A program made the translations under genes and the position numbers. Under the pieces are notes generated by a model. It was not told where the DNA came from. It saw only the letters and a list, made by a program, of their open reading frames with translations, and did no database searches. Shown piece after piece: positions 34,394 through 45,150 of a DNA stretch of 64,000 nucleotides. The stretch is from Chamaea fasciata (lineage: Eukaryota; Chordata; Aves; Passeriformes; Sylviidae), in contig JARCOQ010000002.1 in assembly GCA_029207755.1 (NCBI GenBank), forward strand, positions 8,246,001 through 8,310,000, given 5' to 3'. Numbering within the stretch: position 1 is the first letter of the stretch; every line of letters begins with the position of its first letter.

Positions 34394-36600
34394 GTAAGTT
34401 TTTATTTCATTTTAAAATGAAAGATACTGAAGCAAGGACTATTTGAGGGAAGAATAAATAAAATACTGTGGATGATTTGCTACAGAACTATTGAAAATAG
34501 AATTTTAAAAGTGCTTGGGTATAGTCTTAGATGAAGTAAAAGCTTGTGATGTAACATGCATTACAAATGATCTGCACTAAGAGAATGATATTGGTATCCC
34601 TTCATTTTACGTAATGAAACAAAAGATACCTTGTAAATTAAATACTGCAGCCATAAATCCAATATTTTCCATTACTTACTCTAAGATGGCCCTGGCAGTG
34701 AATCTTACTAGATAACTTCATTTTTGAGGGTGCAAACACCATTTACTATTTTCAGGTATATTATTAACAACCCTTAAAGTATCAGTAACAGTCATATTTG
34801 TTACACCTAAGTTTTTCAGTCTTTTGCTTTTGAACAAAAATGTATTTAGGCATAAAAGAGACACTTTTCAGAAAGTATTTTCCTAAAAGTATTTATGGTC
34901 TATACATATATGAGAAATAATGTTTAAGCAATTCCATCACATTCTGAAATTCTGCTTTAAAATAATCCTATTTAAATTAAACTTCATTTTTCTCCACACT
35001 ATTGTCCCTCGTGCCCAGGTATCAGGAGTGTTGTATTTTTCTTCTTGCAAAAGAAAAGCTTGCATATATCTTTCTTTGATTATGACTGCCCAAACACAGA
35101 GGTGTTCTGCCATCTGAAATTTTGTCCTGTAAGATTTTGCACAACACGAAACTTAGTCAAAATCTCTTTGTTTCACCATGGTTACCTTTTTACTGAACAG
35201 TACCAGTGGAGCTGCTTGGACTTCTTCCAGACCAGATTCACAGATAACATGAACCCTCCTGAAAGTCCTTCAAGAATGCAAAGATCATGCGATGAAAATC
35301 TAAACTGGAAAATCCTCTTGCCCTTACTTGCGTTGCACAGGATTTCTTGCTTCACTCTTTGCCCAGCTGTGATAACCAGACAAACTCATCTGCCTCTCCT
35401 GAAATCTTTGTGTCCTTACAGCCTGCAAAATATAACTTACTTTGCAGCAAACAGAAGACTCTGGGATTAGCTACTGTCAGAATCCTCTTTATGGGGTATC
35501 TTCAAATAAATTGAGCTACCATCTCAACTCTTTTACACATCTTTGAAACCATTTCTAGCCTTTTTTCCCATGAAACCATAGAGTTGGCTCATAAAACAAA
35601 AATTTAATTCTGGTGTCCATCTGGATGCTGCAGCTGGGAATTGCCTTCCCTTCCTTCAGCTGAACTTCAGCGTTATCTGTCAGGGCCCAGCACCTGCAAT
35701 TTATAAAGCCACCTCCCACCCAGATCACCTGCTGTTCTCACCTGTTACTAATTATCCATTATTATTCATTATCCATATTAACAGCAATGCTATTTTTGAA
35801 ATCAATAATAATATTAAGACAATATATCAAAAGATGCAGCATCTCTATAGATCACTTTAGTTCAGTATTTACCTAATGAAATTCAGGCTTCCTCCTTTCC
35901 CCTTCTTTGCATAAAGATGTTAAAATAAATATATGTACACATTTTCACATTTACAATAACAACAGACAAGGATATTGTCATGAATGTGTCTCGTCTCTGC
36001 AATTTCCAGGTAAATTATTTACTTGTTCAGACTCCTATGTGTGTTTGTTTATACATTTAAACATTAGCTTGACATCTCTTATTTTAGCTTCCCAGTTTGC
36101 ATTTCTTCACTTCACAAAGTGAAAGGACTTTGTGTCTTTAATTGGCTCAGCCTCTGATTCAATATTTTTGTGTGGCCAGCTCTGTGGAAACAAGGCATTG
36201 CAGTGCTTCACTTTTATCTGCAGAACTTCTTTTTTTCCTGTAATACTGTTGGTCCTTTCTAGGTTCTTCAAAGAAATTTCATCGTCTTTTGTTTTTTTAC
36301 AGTGCACAGGACCAAAATATCTATGGAAGATCTAATAATGAGATAAGTTTGCTGTTATAGTTATTTTTCACCTTGAAAGATACATTGCCTGAAAGTACAT
36401 TCCTAACTAGGAGGCAGATGTGAATAAATGCAGTGTGTTATTCCCCTTTAAAAGTGTGCTGACAGTTCTGTATTGTGTATGAAAATGCATCTATGTATCA
36501 AGCACTTATATCTCTTTTTAGGTTCCACAGATTACCAGATTCAATCACCCCTAATCCAGCCCACATATATTGTATTCAGGGTATTATAAACTTGCTGCCA
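34394..36600. other. Stretch with no recognised feature
   Basis: A plus-strand frame of 141 codons (35045-35470) lacks splice or family support and is not called. Confidence 0.45.
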
Positions 36601-37370
36601 CTGGCACAGAAATCTGGTTTTAGCAACAAGAATTGTGCCCACACTGACAGATCAAAACACAGGATGCTTCAAATCTGTCCCTCCTTACATCACCTGTGGA
36701 CATTACTGACCACCTGGATATTAAAGTCCCAGACACACGGCTGCTGTAGGTGTGGCAGAAACACACCTGTAATGGACTGATGTCTACAGTCTGGGACTTT
36801 CTTTCCCTTTGACACAAAAAATGACTGTATCCCTCTGGGAATCATTGACTACACAGTTTGTGGCAGGACTACATCACCTTTGGCCCACGGGAATGAAAAT
36901 CTTCCAAAGCAAACCTTTCAGGATAAAGAGGGACGTGGAAATTCTTTGTCTTAACTGTGCTGTGCCTTCATCAGTCTTTCGCAAATTGTCAGGAGGTGAC
37001 TGCATGAGGTAGCTGCATCCTTTTTCTGGACAGTCCTGGGGAAGAAATCCCTCGGAGAGATGATGGGGGAGTTCAGACATGCAGCTGGCTGGATACTGCA
37101 CTGATGCCTGAAGAGCACTTAAGTCTACCCAGGAGCTGCTGCAAATCTCCTGAGGTGCCTAGAGACTCCTGAGGAATTTTGCACTGTTTTTCTTTAGCCT
37201 AAGGAGCTGGATGTCATTCGGCTCAGGCTCAGCAGCATCCCGTGGTCTGCACCCTCGGGGTGTGCCCCTGGGTGATGGAGCAGTGCAGGGCTCTCCATGG
37301 GCACAGAATCTGGAGTGATTAGGAAAAGTCCTCAGGTGCACTGCTTGTTCCTCTCTGGCTCTTCTGAGAG
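36600..37370. other. Moderately GC-rich unexplained block
   Basis: The block is richer in GC and CpG than its neighbours, notably 37200-37310. It carries short open frames on both strands, but none exceeds about 100 codons and none has a recognised motif. It could be a decayed retroelement, a long non-coding RNA exon or a regulatory region; sequence inspection does not separate these. Confidence 0.35.
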
Positions 37371-40140
37371 GTGAAGAAGGGCTGCAAGTAGCATGGATGA
37401 TAAGAGTTTATTATTAATTTATCTATAATTCTCTTCCTTCTATAACAAAATTAATTACCAGACTAGATATTGCCATAACATAAAATACAATAGATGTCTT
37501 CATTTAGGAAAGCACATATGGCTTTGTTTTTACTGCTCTTCTTGTGGACAAAAGCCCCAAAAATTGAATTTGGTTTTGGCGTTACACAAACATGCTCAGC
37601 AAGCTGCACTTCAGCAACTTCGGCTGTGTAACAAAAGGTCATCCAAATTTCGCTGATGAATTAATAATAGATGCATGGATCATAAATTCTAATTTCTATC
37701 TCAAAATCCAGTTTATAAACCATCCCAAAAGAAAAATTTGCTGTTTGAAATATTTAAGCATCACATCTAATAAGTGGTCTCCTAATTTTTAAAATACTTC
37801 CAGAAAACTGCAATAAAACATAATAGAAACCCTTGCAGGAACTGGTGAAAATATGATAATCGATAGCAGAAATATTAAAATATCCAATCAAATACCCTTC
37901 TAAAAAGGTTCCCTTTATGTCATTAACCTTGTCAATCATTCCTTTAAATAAATCCCTATTTAAAAATAATAAAAAGAAGGAAATGTACAAGTATGTACTT
38001 CTGAAATGACTTCATAAATTGATTGATTTTTGAAACATTTTACTCTGATTAATGAGAACAAGAGAGCGGAAATTCGTGAAATATGTGAACGGAAGGTACA
38101 AATGCACTCTACTTTTTTATAATGCCCTCTTTCAAACAGTATTTTCTGAGCATTATTTTAATTTAAATACCCAATACCATGCATGGAATCTGGCAACTCA
38201 AGGATTGTTTCTTAAAATCATTATGGCAAGATCTTTTATTACTGCTGGTATGAAAATAAAGTAATAGCTGAATTTATAGTTCTGATGTACATCACCTCAC
38301 CAATACCTGTAGATTTTGTTCCTATAGTGGTGAGTCCCTCCATCTGTACTCTAGGAGAGCTAAAATCTATTCAGAGATTCCATGGGAATCACCAAAAGAA
38401 CACAAAATTCCTTAATCTCCAGCTCATTACAGCACCAGGGTATTAGTATATTAGTTATTCATTAGTTATCAGTATAAATCCACATTTTTAGAATATGATC
38501 AGTGTGTAAGAGAATAACAGATTCCAAGAACCACGTCAAAAGATGCAACAAGAAGCCAGCATTTGCAGTTAAAAAGATAGAGGTGACTCAGTTTCCAGAG
38601 GTTTACTTGAAATGTCTAAACAATGTTCTTGCTCTGGAAAATATTTAATATTTAAAAATATAAAAGAAACCCCAAAACCCTGACACTTGAGATTATTTAT
38701 TTTCTTTTCTTCATGTTGCTGTTCTGAGAGTGATATATCAGGACTATGCCTACAATTTATACTTCATAAAATTTAAAAATTAATTATCCTTACTGGTGAC
38801 ACAGATGTCAAAAATAAGTCTATATTTAAGCTGGTGGGAGATCTGTGTACGTGAAAACTGCAAGGTATAGGTGCTAATAATTAACATCTTTAAATCTACC
38901 TTCCTTTTCCATGTGTTTGTAAGGAATTCAAAGTCATCTGGAAGGTATTGGCTATGTAAATTCCAAGGGCTGCCCAAATCCACTAGCTGAAGCTGAAACT
39001 TGAGATAAAAAAAGAAATAAAAGATTTTCTGTGAGAGAAAAGCAGTTTGTGCTTCAGCCTGAAATGATCCTGATATCTGATACAATGGAAAAGCAGAAGA
39101 AGAGATTAGCCATTTGAAAAATGGCCATTTCAGAGCTTTCATTGATTTCTTAAAGGTCTATTCACTAAAAATACATTTAAAGCATAAATGGCCAAGTTCC
39201 TACTTGTAGGTCGTTACTTGGATTCGAACTGCTTCTAGTCTCCTGCCTCAGAACTGTAAAAAAATATTGCTGCCCTAATAATAAGTTAGTATTTCCTATC
39301 ATGGTGGATGACACATGCAGGCACATGCAACAGGATTCAGTATAGCTGTTCATAGAAACCTAAAATTGTGTTACACTTTAACACATTTAATTTTAGAGTA
39401 ATTGCTCTACAATTGCTTTAATATCACTAAGATGCCTGGTGGATAATAGCACAGTTCTTCATTCCACAGAAAGATAATGCCCTTTGGAAGGAAAGATGCA
39501 CTCAAAGTTCCAGCAGTTAAGGCCACATGGTCGTGCCAAAGCTGGATTCAGTGGTGTGGGAAAGCAAATGTAGTAAAGGAGATAACAATTTATTTGCAGC
39601 AAATGACCGACTTCTGATATATTTGGATTGCTACCTTATTGTATCAGTGTCAGGTTATCATTTTCTGGTTAGCTGCTATTCAAAATACCTGATATTTTGA
39701 GGACAGATGAAGTCCTAAAACACAAGGAGTAGAAAGTATGGTGACATTCTTTTAGAATTTAAAAAAAAAAAATCTGGAATGAATAAGCAAAGAAAATATA
39801 CAATGCATGAAATATTACAAGGAAACAAATAGCAGCTGTCAAGAGCAATTTGTGATAAAAAAATGTCTAAATTATTTTTGAAGCAAGTCAAAAAGTTTAG
39901 GGATAAAATGAAAAAAAAAAAATCAAAAAGTGAGGAAAAGATTCAGTTGCTAAAGTATAGTCCTCATTACCATGCAGGCATCCAAACAGCCTCAGAAGGC
40001 TGCCAGATACAACTTTTGATCCAAAAGTGAGACCTGCTGTCCTCTAGCTGGGAGCTGGAGGCAGGGAGGATATTTTATGTGTCTGAAAAACAGATAAAGC
40101 AGACTGAATTTCTCAAATCTTTGTACTGTTTTCAAGCTTC
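37371..40140. other. Stretch with no recognised feature
   Basis: AT-rich sequence with short A runs at about 39760 and 39910. Nothing else recognised. Confidence 0.5.
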
Positions 40141-40146
40141 CCAGGC

Positions 40147-40325
40147 AATGCTGGCCCTCTATTCAGCATGGCGAGGTCACACCTGGAGTACTGTGCCCCT
40201 GGCTCGGCTCATCAGCATGAGAGAGAGATGGAAAAATTCTCATTGGGAGTGCCACGAAGAAAGGCAAGGGATTGAAGCGTCTCTCCTATGAGGAAAAACT
40301 GAGTGTGGGACATTACCCTGGAGAA
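40147..40325 (+). mobile_element. CR1 LINE internal 3' fragment, plus strand
   Basis: Blocks in CR1 order: GGCCCTCTATTCAGCATGGCGAGGTCACACCTGGAGTACTGTG, CATGAGAGAGAGATGGA, GGGATTGAAGCGTCTCTCCTATGAGGAAAAACTGAG. This is the part of CR1 spanning the end of ORF2 and the start of the 3' UTR. The terminal half of the element is missing. Confidence 0.85.
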
Positions 40326-42048
40326 ATCTCAGGTAGAATCTCATTTGTTGCACTACTTGTATGGACCAAATGCCATTTTGCAAAGACTTTTGTTGTAAGA
40401 GATGAATGTAATGCATTATTCCTGAAATTACTGCCCAGTCTATGAGAATGATTAATTTTTCTGTGAGATTACAAGGTAGTTAATTAATCTGAGTTAAAGT
40501 TAATTAAAATTTCACTCCCGTAAGAAAAGCGTTGGTCCATTTAGCATATGTTGGTCTTTTTCAGCTAATGACCTCAAAAAAGAAAACATTATGCATCCCT
40601 GAAGTTTATTTTTGATAGCTGTGGAATTGCTGTATCTAATCCTCTGCTCAGGAAGAAGAAAAGTTAAGTTTAGTGTCTCCTATTATACAGTTAATTTTAC
40701 TTAACAACAGCAAGACTAAATACTGGTGGGTAATTGTGACATCAGAGCTAATGAGTGAATCAAATCTGTATGCAGAATTTCTGGTGTTTTGTAATATAGC
40801 CAGAATCTGAGTAAAGGCATTAGAAATGGGATATGGGGTGTGCTCAGCTCCATTTTCATGGAATTTAAAAATCACTTGGCCACATACTACCTGTGCACAG
40901 CTCCTGAAAAGCTCCCTTTCACACTGTTCCCTCTGCTGGGGAGGCAGAACCATAAAGAAAAATGTGAGATAATGCACATCCATAGAGCTTATAGGAATTG
41001 TGACTTCCAGATTAAGCTCTCTCTTTTGCCCTCATACAGTAATATTTCAAAATTAGGATCTTATGTGTCATCAAAATGCTTTGGCTATTTAGAGCATAAC
41101 ATCCATAAAATCCAGCCCAGCTGCCTGGCATGCTCTACTTCCTTTAGCCTGTTGGTGAATCTGCTCTTAAAATGGAAATAAATTATGATTTAAGATACCA
41201 GGAAAAATCAGAACTGATCCAGAAATAACTTATTTTTTCCTGTGCATTATTAATATTTAAGTTCTGAAATAATTTGAATGGAGTAAAACTAATAGGCAAA
41301 CATTCTCCTTATCCTATCTAGGATAGGAAGGAGTTCTTTAAGCAAAAATCATCACAAGGATGTGGCAATTCCCCCAGAATAATTGTTATAAACTAAAAAC
41401 AAAAACAAAAACAAACCAACCAAACAAACCACCAAAAAAAACCCAAAAAAACCCAACCCTAAGCTTCACATAAAACAATGTTAGCCCTCATGTGTACGCC
41501 TACCATAAAAAAAATATTTTGAGGAAATTTGGAGGTGGCAACAAATAAAATTAATTGTAGAACATTAAAAAAAAATAAAAGAACTGGGAGATGCCAATCG
41601 TCTTGCATCATAACCCATGCTAAAACTGCAGGAATACAAAACTATTTTTGAAATATTCATGTGCATAATATGCAGACTTATAAATGCTGTTTCTGAGAAA
41701 TCTATGAATAAACATATTCTGGCATTTCCAATAAAGCCTTCACATCCTTTCTTGTTTTATCTTAAGTCACCTTTATCTTTTCTTATTCCATCAGTTTACT
41801 TAAAGTATTTGAATACGCTGAAGGAAAAACTGTGATTTAATTTGCACCATAAGATGTAGAAATTTTAAGGTGGTTTTTTAGTTTGCTTTTTTTTTGTCAG
41901 GTTTTGGGTTTAGTTTGCAGGACAGGAATCAGAAGAAAAACTCATCAAGAATATATGTTTATGTTATGTATATATTTTAGTTGGGTTTTTTTGCAGAGTA
42001 AACTTTTTTCATTTGAAATATAGAAGCCAAACTTTACTAATTTCAAAA
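40326..42048. other. Stretch with an A/C low-complexity tract
   Basis: AAAAAC, CCAAC and CCC-A7 units form a low-complexity tract at 41393-41455. The rest has no recognised feature. Confidence 0.6.
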
Positions 42049-42585
42049 TGTAGCAGGTTGACCATGACTGGATTCCAGGCACCCAACAAAGTCTCTCTAT
42101 CACTCAACTCCAGAGCTGGGGAGGGGAGAGAAAATATAACAAAGGATTTGTGGGTTGAGGTAAAGATTGAGATAAGGACAGAGAGAGAGCATTCACCAAA
42201 CACCATCATGAGCAAAGCATACTCAACTCAGAGATAATAACTGAATTAATTACTAACAAAATTAGAGCAGGATAATGAGAAGCAAAACAAGACCTTAAAA
42301 ACACCTTCCCCCATCCCTTCCTCCTTCCCAGCTCTACCTCCATCTCCTGTGGTGCAGGGAGACAGGGAATGAGGGTTATGGTCAGCTCATCACCCACTGT
42401 TTCTACAGCTGCTCAATGATAGGATTTGTTCTCCTGATTCACCGTGGGGTTAATGGAGACAGTTCTCCACCCATTAACTTCTTCCATGTGAGTCCTTCCC
42501 ACAGACAACAGTCCTCTCTGGTCTGCTGCAACTCTTCCATGGGGTCAGTTCTTCAGACACAGCCGGTTCCAGCCTGGGTACCCTA

Positions 42586-43117
42586 TGCAGGAAATACTAA
42601 AGGTAAAAGGATTTTCAGAAAGCTGTGAAAGCAGGCCTCAGAAACAGGAAGAGCAGAGTTTAGAGTCAGCTGCAGCTGCAAAGTCTGAAACCAGAAAAGA
42701 CACAAGTAAAGCAAGCAAGGTCATGAAGCAATAGTTTTGAGTCTTAGATTCGGCTAGGATAGATCTTAACACTGCAGAAAAATATGCTTAGCAAGACAGT
42801 AGAAAGTTTCAAGCTTAATAACGGAGTATTGTGTATTGTTAATAGAAAGCATACAAGCAAGCATTGTTTGAAGCAGGTGTACGTGTGCTTTTAGTGATTG
42901 GCCTGAACAACTGTCTGTAAGCTTTAGCAACACGCCATTGGCTAGAAAGTTTTTAAAATGCTGTGTAACAAAGAAATCTTTGGCTGCTGCTGGCAAGACG
43001 TGAGCTGTTGCCATCTTTCAGTTGTCTCAAACCTTGTTATGAGACTGCTGCCACAATAAAGGCTTGAGGAACGTCTCCCAGTAGTCCCATCCCATTTGTG
43101 AAAAACCCTCCAACACA
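42586..43117 (+). mobile_element. Solo LTR nested in the older LTR, with 5-bp target duplication
   Basis: The element begins TGCAGGAAATACT and ends CCAACACA, 532 bp, and is flanked by CCCTA on both sides (42581-42585 and 43118-43122). Joining the flanks at one CCCTA restores continuity of the host repeat unit. Inside are a CCATTGGCT CCAAT-like box (42935-42943), a TATA-like TTTTAAAA at about 42950, and an AATAAA polyadenylation signal at 43055-43060, in the order of U3-R-U5, so transcription would run plus. No retroviral coding sequence remains, which fits loss by recombination between two LTRs. Confidence 0.85.
43055..43060 (+). promoter_or_regulatory. AATAAA polyadenylation signal of the nested LTR
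   Basis: A canonical hexamer about 60 bases before the 3' edge of the solo LTR, in the position expected for the R region. Confidence 0.7.
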
Positions 43118-43671
43118 CCCTACAGGCTCATAGGTCCTACTAGGAAACCTTCTCCAGTGTGGGGTCCTCTCTCCACGAGTCTGCAGGTCCCTGCCAGGAC
43201 CCTGCTCCAGCACAGGACTCCCACAGGGTCACAGCCCCATCTCAGACATTCCTCTGCTCCAGGCTGGGCTCCTGCCTGGGCTGTGGGTGGATCTCTGCAG
43301 GGGCACAGCTGCCTCACCTCGGTCTCACCAGGGGCTGCAGGGGATTCTCATCCTCCAGTGCCTGGAGCACCTCCTGCCCCTCCTGCCATGACCTTGATGT
43401 CTGCAGGGCCGCTCCTCTCATGTGTCTTCACCCTGCTCTCCTCTGGCCGCAATTACAGCTGTACAGTAAATTCTGTTTCCTATTTGAATCTGTTACTGTC
43501 ATTCCTGGTGGGCTCAGCCTTGGCCAGCTGCATGTCCATCCTGCATCTCCATCCTGGAGCTGCCTGGCATTGGCTCTGTTGGACATGGATGAAGCTTCTG
43601 GAAGCTCCTCACAGCAGCCACCCCTGTAGCCCTCCCTGCCACCCAAACCTGGCCATGCAACCCAGTACACA

Positions 43672-44929
43672 TAGATATTTGTGTAACTTAGGGGGGAAAG
43701 TGTGAACACCCACCAAAATTTAGGCCTGTCATTTCCTCGAGTACTTTTTAATGAGCTCTAGTATTGTGCTGTGTTAGGTCTAGACATTAACATGTTTAAA
43801 TTATTTATAGTTTTTGCCATTAAAAAAGAGGAGTGGTAATGAACTGAATTAATATAATTTAAAATTATAACATAAGAATAATCCCAGATAATGACTATCC
43901 TTCATGAGAATGCAAAAACCACTGTGACATTTGATACTTTTTTAAGCTAAAATAGTCTTTTGAAGAAATGGGGAACTGTAGCCAATTACGGTTATTTACA
44001 GCAGACAAACACAAAAGCAATTGCTCCAAGTGTGCTTCCAGCTTCTCCAGTTCCTGGCCCTGGCATCCTGAAATTCTGTCACCTCCAGGACATCCTGCCT
44101 GCCTTGGTGAAGAGATGACACTGTTCCAACAATCCCAGACCAACCCTTCTGAACTAGAGCTTAGGGGACGGAGTAGAAGTGTTAAGTGAAGACTCCACTG
44201 TGATCCAATTTTATAGAATTCCGAAGCAATGTGATTTTTTTTTTTTTTTAGGCAAAACATTACGCAGAAGCTAATCACTGTTGTTGATAATGATCTCTTA
44301 TACACTGCGGCTGAGTGTTGGTAATCCAAACCAAACTCCAAGGCTATAGGAGGAAGCATAAACCAGTCAGGAAGGTTCAGTGCAAGCATCAGTTCAAGGT
44401 CTAAAGTGTTTGCGACTTGAAACAAGCTTAGCTAATTGCTAATCAATGGGCTGCATTCTGAGAGACATGTTTTTAACCAGGATATAGAGAATAGTAAACC
44501 TGAGGGTGAAAAAGAGAAGTTAAAATATATGGCCTAAAATGATAAACCAGGTCCAGTAAGCACAAACACTTATGGAAAAAGATGTTTCTCTTCAACCGAG
44601 GAAACATTTTCTTGAACACATCATCACAAAATGAAACTTTACCCTTCCCTGATGGCAAAGCAGAAAAACAATTGCAAATTTTGATCCAAATTTAAGCTAT
44701 GCAAACTCAGCCTCTAAAAAATGAGTTATTTTCTGCTTGCTCTATTTAGTAATATGCTTGCAAATACATAACAATAACTTAATTACTCTCTAGCTTCTTG
44801 AATGAGATGTTTTGAAACAGCTCACAAAATGCTTATGAAGCTACAAGAGTACAACTTATTACGGTTTATATAACAAAATTTGGTCTTTTGATCTTTTGCT
44901 GGATGAAGTAGATATAGTTAAAGCAGAGA
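43672..44929. other. Stretch with no recognised feature
   Basis: A minus-strand frame of 176 codons (43895-44425) contains a T tract read as lysines and no known motif. Not called as a gene. Confidence 0.45.
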
Positions 44930-45150
44930 ATCAGAAGATGGGTATTTGAAATGAAACAGGCAAGGTGAATTTGCATATCAACTTGAGAGTACAGATGGAA
45001 ATGAAGGTATATTTAATGAGCCACTTTATATTAACATTATTGATTACCTAAAGGCTTCTGGTTGTCACAGGAAATGTCAGGTGTTCTAATTAGATTATTG
45101 TACAACTTGTATATAACTAATTGCACAGGGGACTGCATATAAAACAAATG
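44930..45150. promoter_or_regulatory. Possible conserved non-coding element (enhancer-like words)
   Basis: ATTTGCAT (octamer, 44969-44976), TTAATGAG, TTGATTAC, CTAATTAGATTA and similar homeodomain words cluster within about 180 bases. This texture is typical of vertebrate developmental enhancers, but AT-rich DNA yields such words easily. Conservation is not visible from one genome. Confidence 0.2.

Larger units (their letters stand above)
42049..43671 (-). mobile_element. Old avian retroviral-type LTR, minus strand, split by a later insertion
   Basis: Read on the minus strand, this runs from TGTGTACTGGG near 43671, through a CCAAT box (RC of ATTGGCTC at about 43570), to GGTCAACCTGCTACA at 42049, giving TG...CA ends. 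The plus strand shows GGTTGACCATGACTGGATTCC at one end and a degenerate internal repeat built on CTCCAGNNTGGG(G)TCC units (about 42566, 43150, 43203, 43256). I recognise this as a known GC-rich bird LTR type with such sub-repeats; class is uncertain. Without the nested element it is about 1.09 kb. No internal retroviral genes flank it and no clear target duplication survives. Confidence 0.8.

Noticed and set aside
35045..35470. 141-codon plus-strand frame
   Set aside because: Composition and lack of motifs fit random AT-rich sequence; no supporting signals.
38060..38090. AAATTCGTGAA resembling the U6 snRNA 3' part
   Set aside because: Only about 11 bases match; no upstream U6 sequence.
39200..39310. 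GTTCGAATCC on the minus strand, resembling a tRNA T-arm
   Set aside because: No matching acceptor stem, D-arm or anticodon arm could be placed around it.
43157..43705. 182-, 156- and 93-codon overlapping frames
   Set aside because: They lie almost entirely inside the GC-rich old LTR, where few stops are expected in any frame.
43895..44425. 176-codon minus-strand frame
   Set aside because: It includes a T tract read as lysines and has no domain, splice context or recognised homologue.
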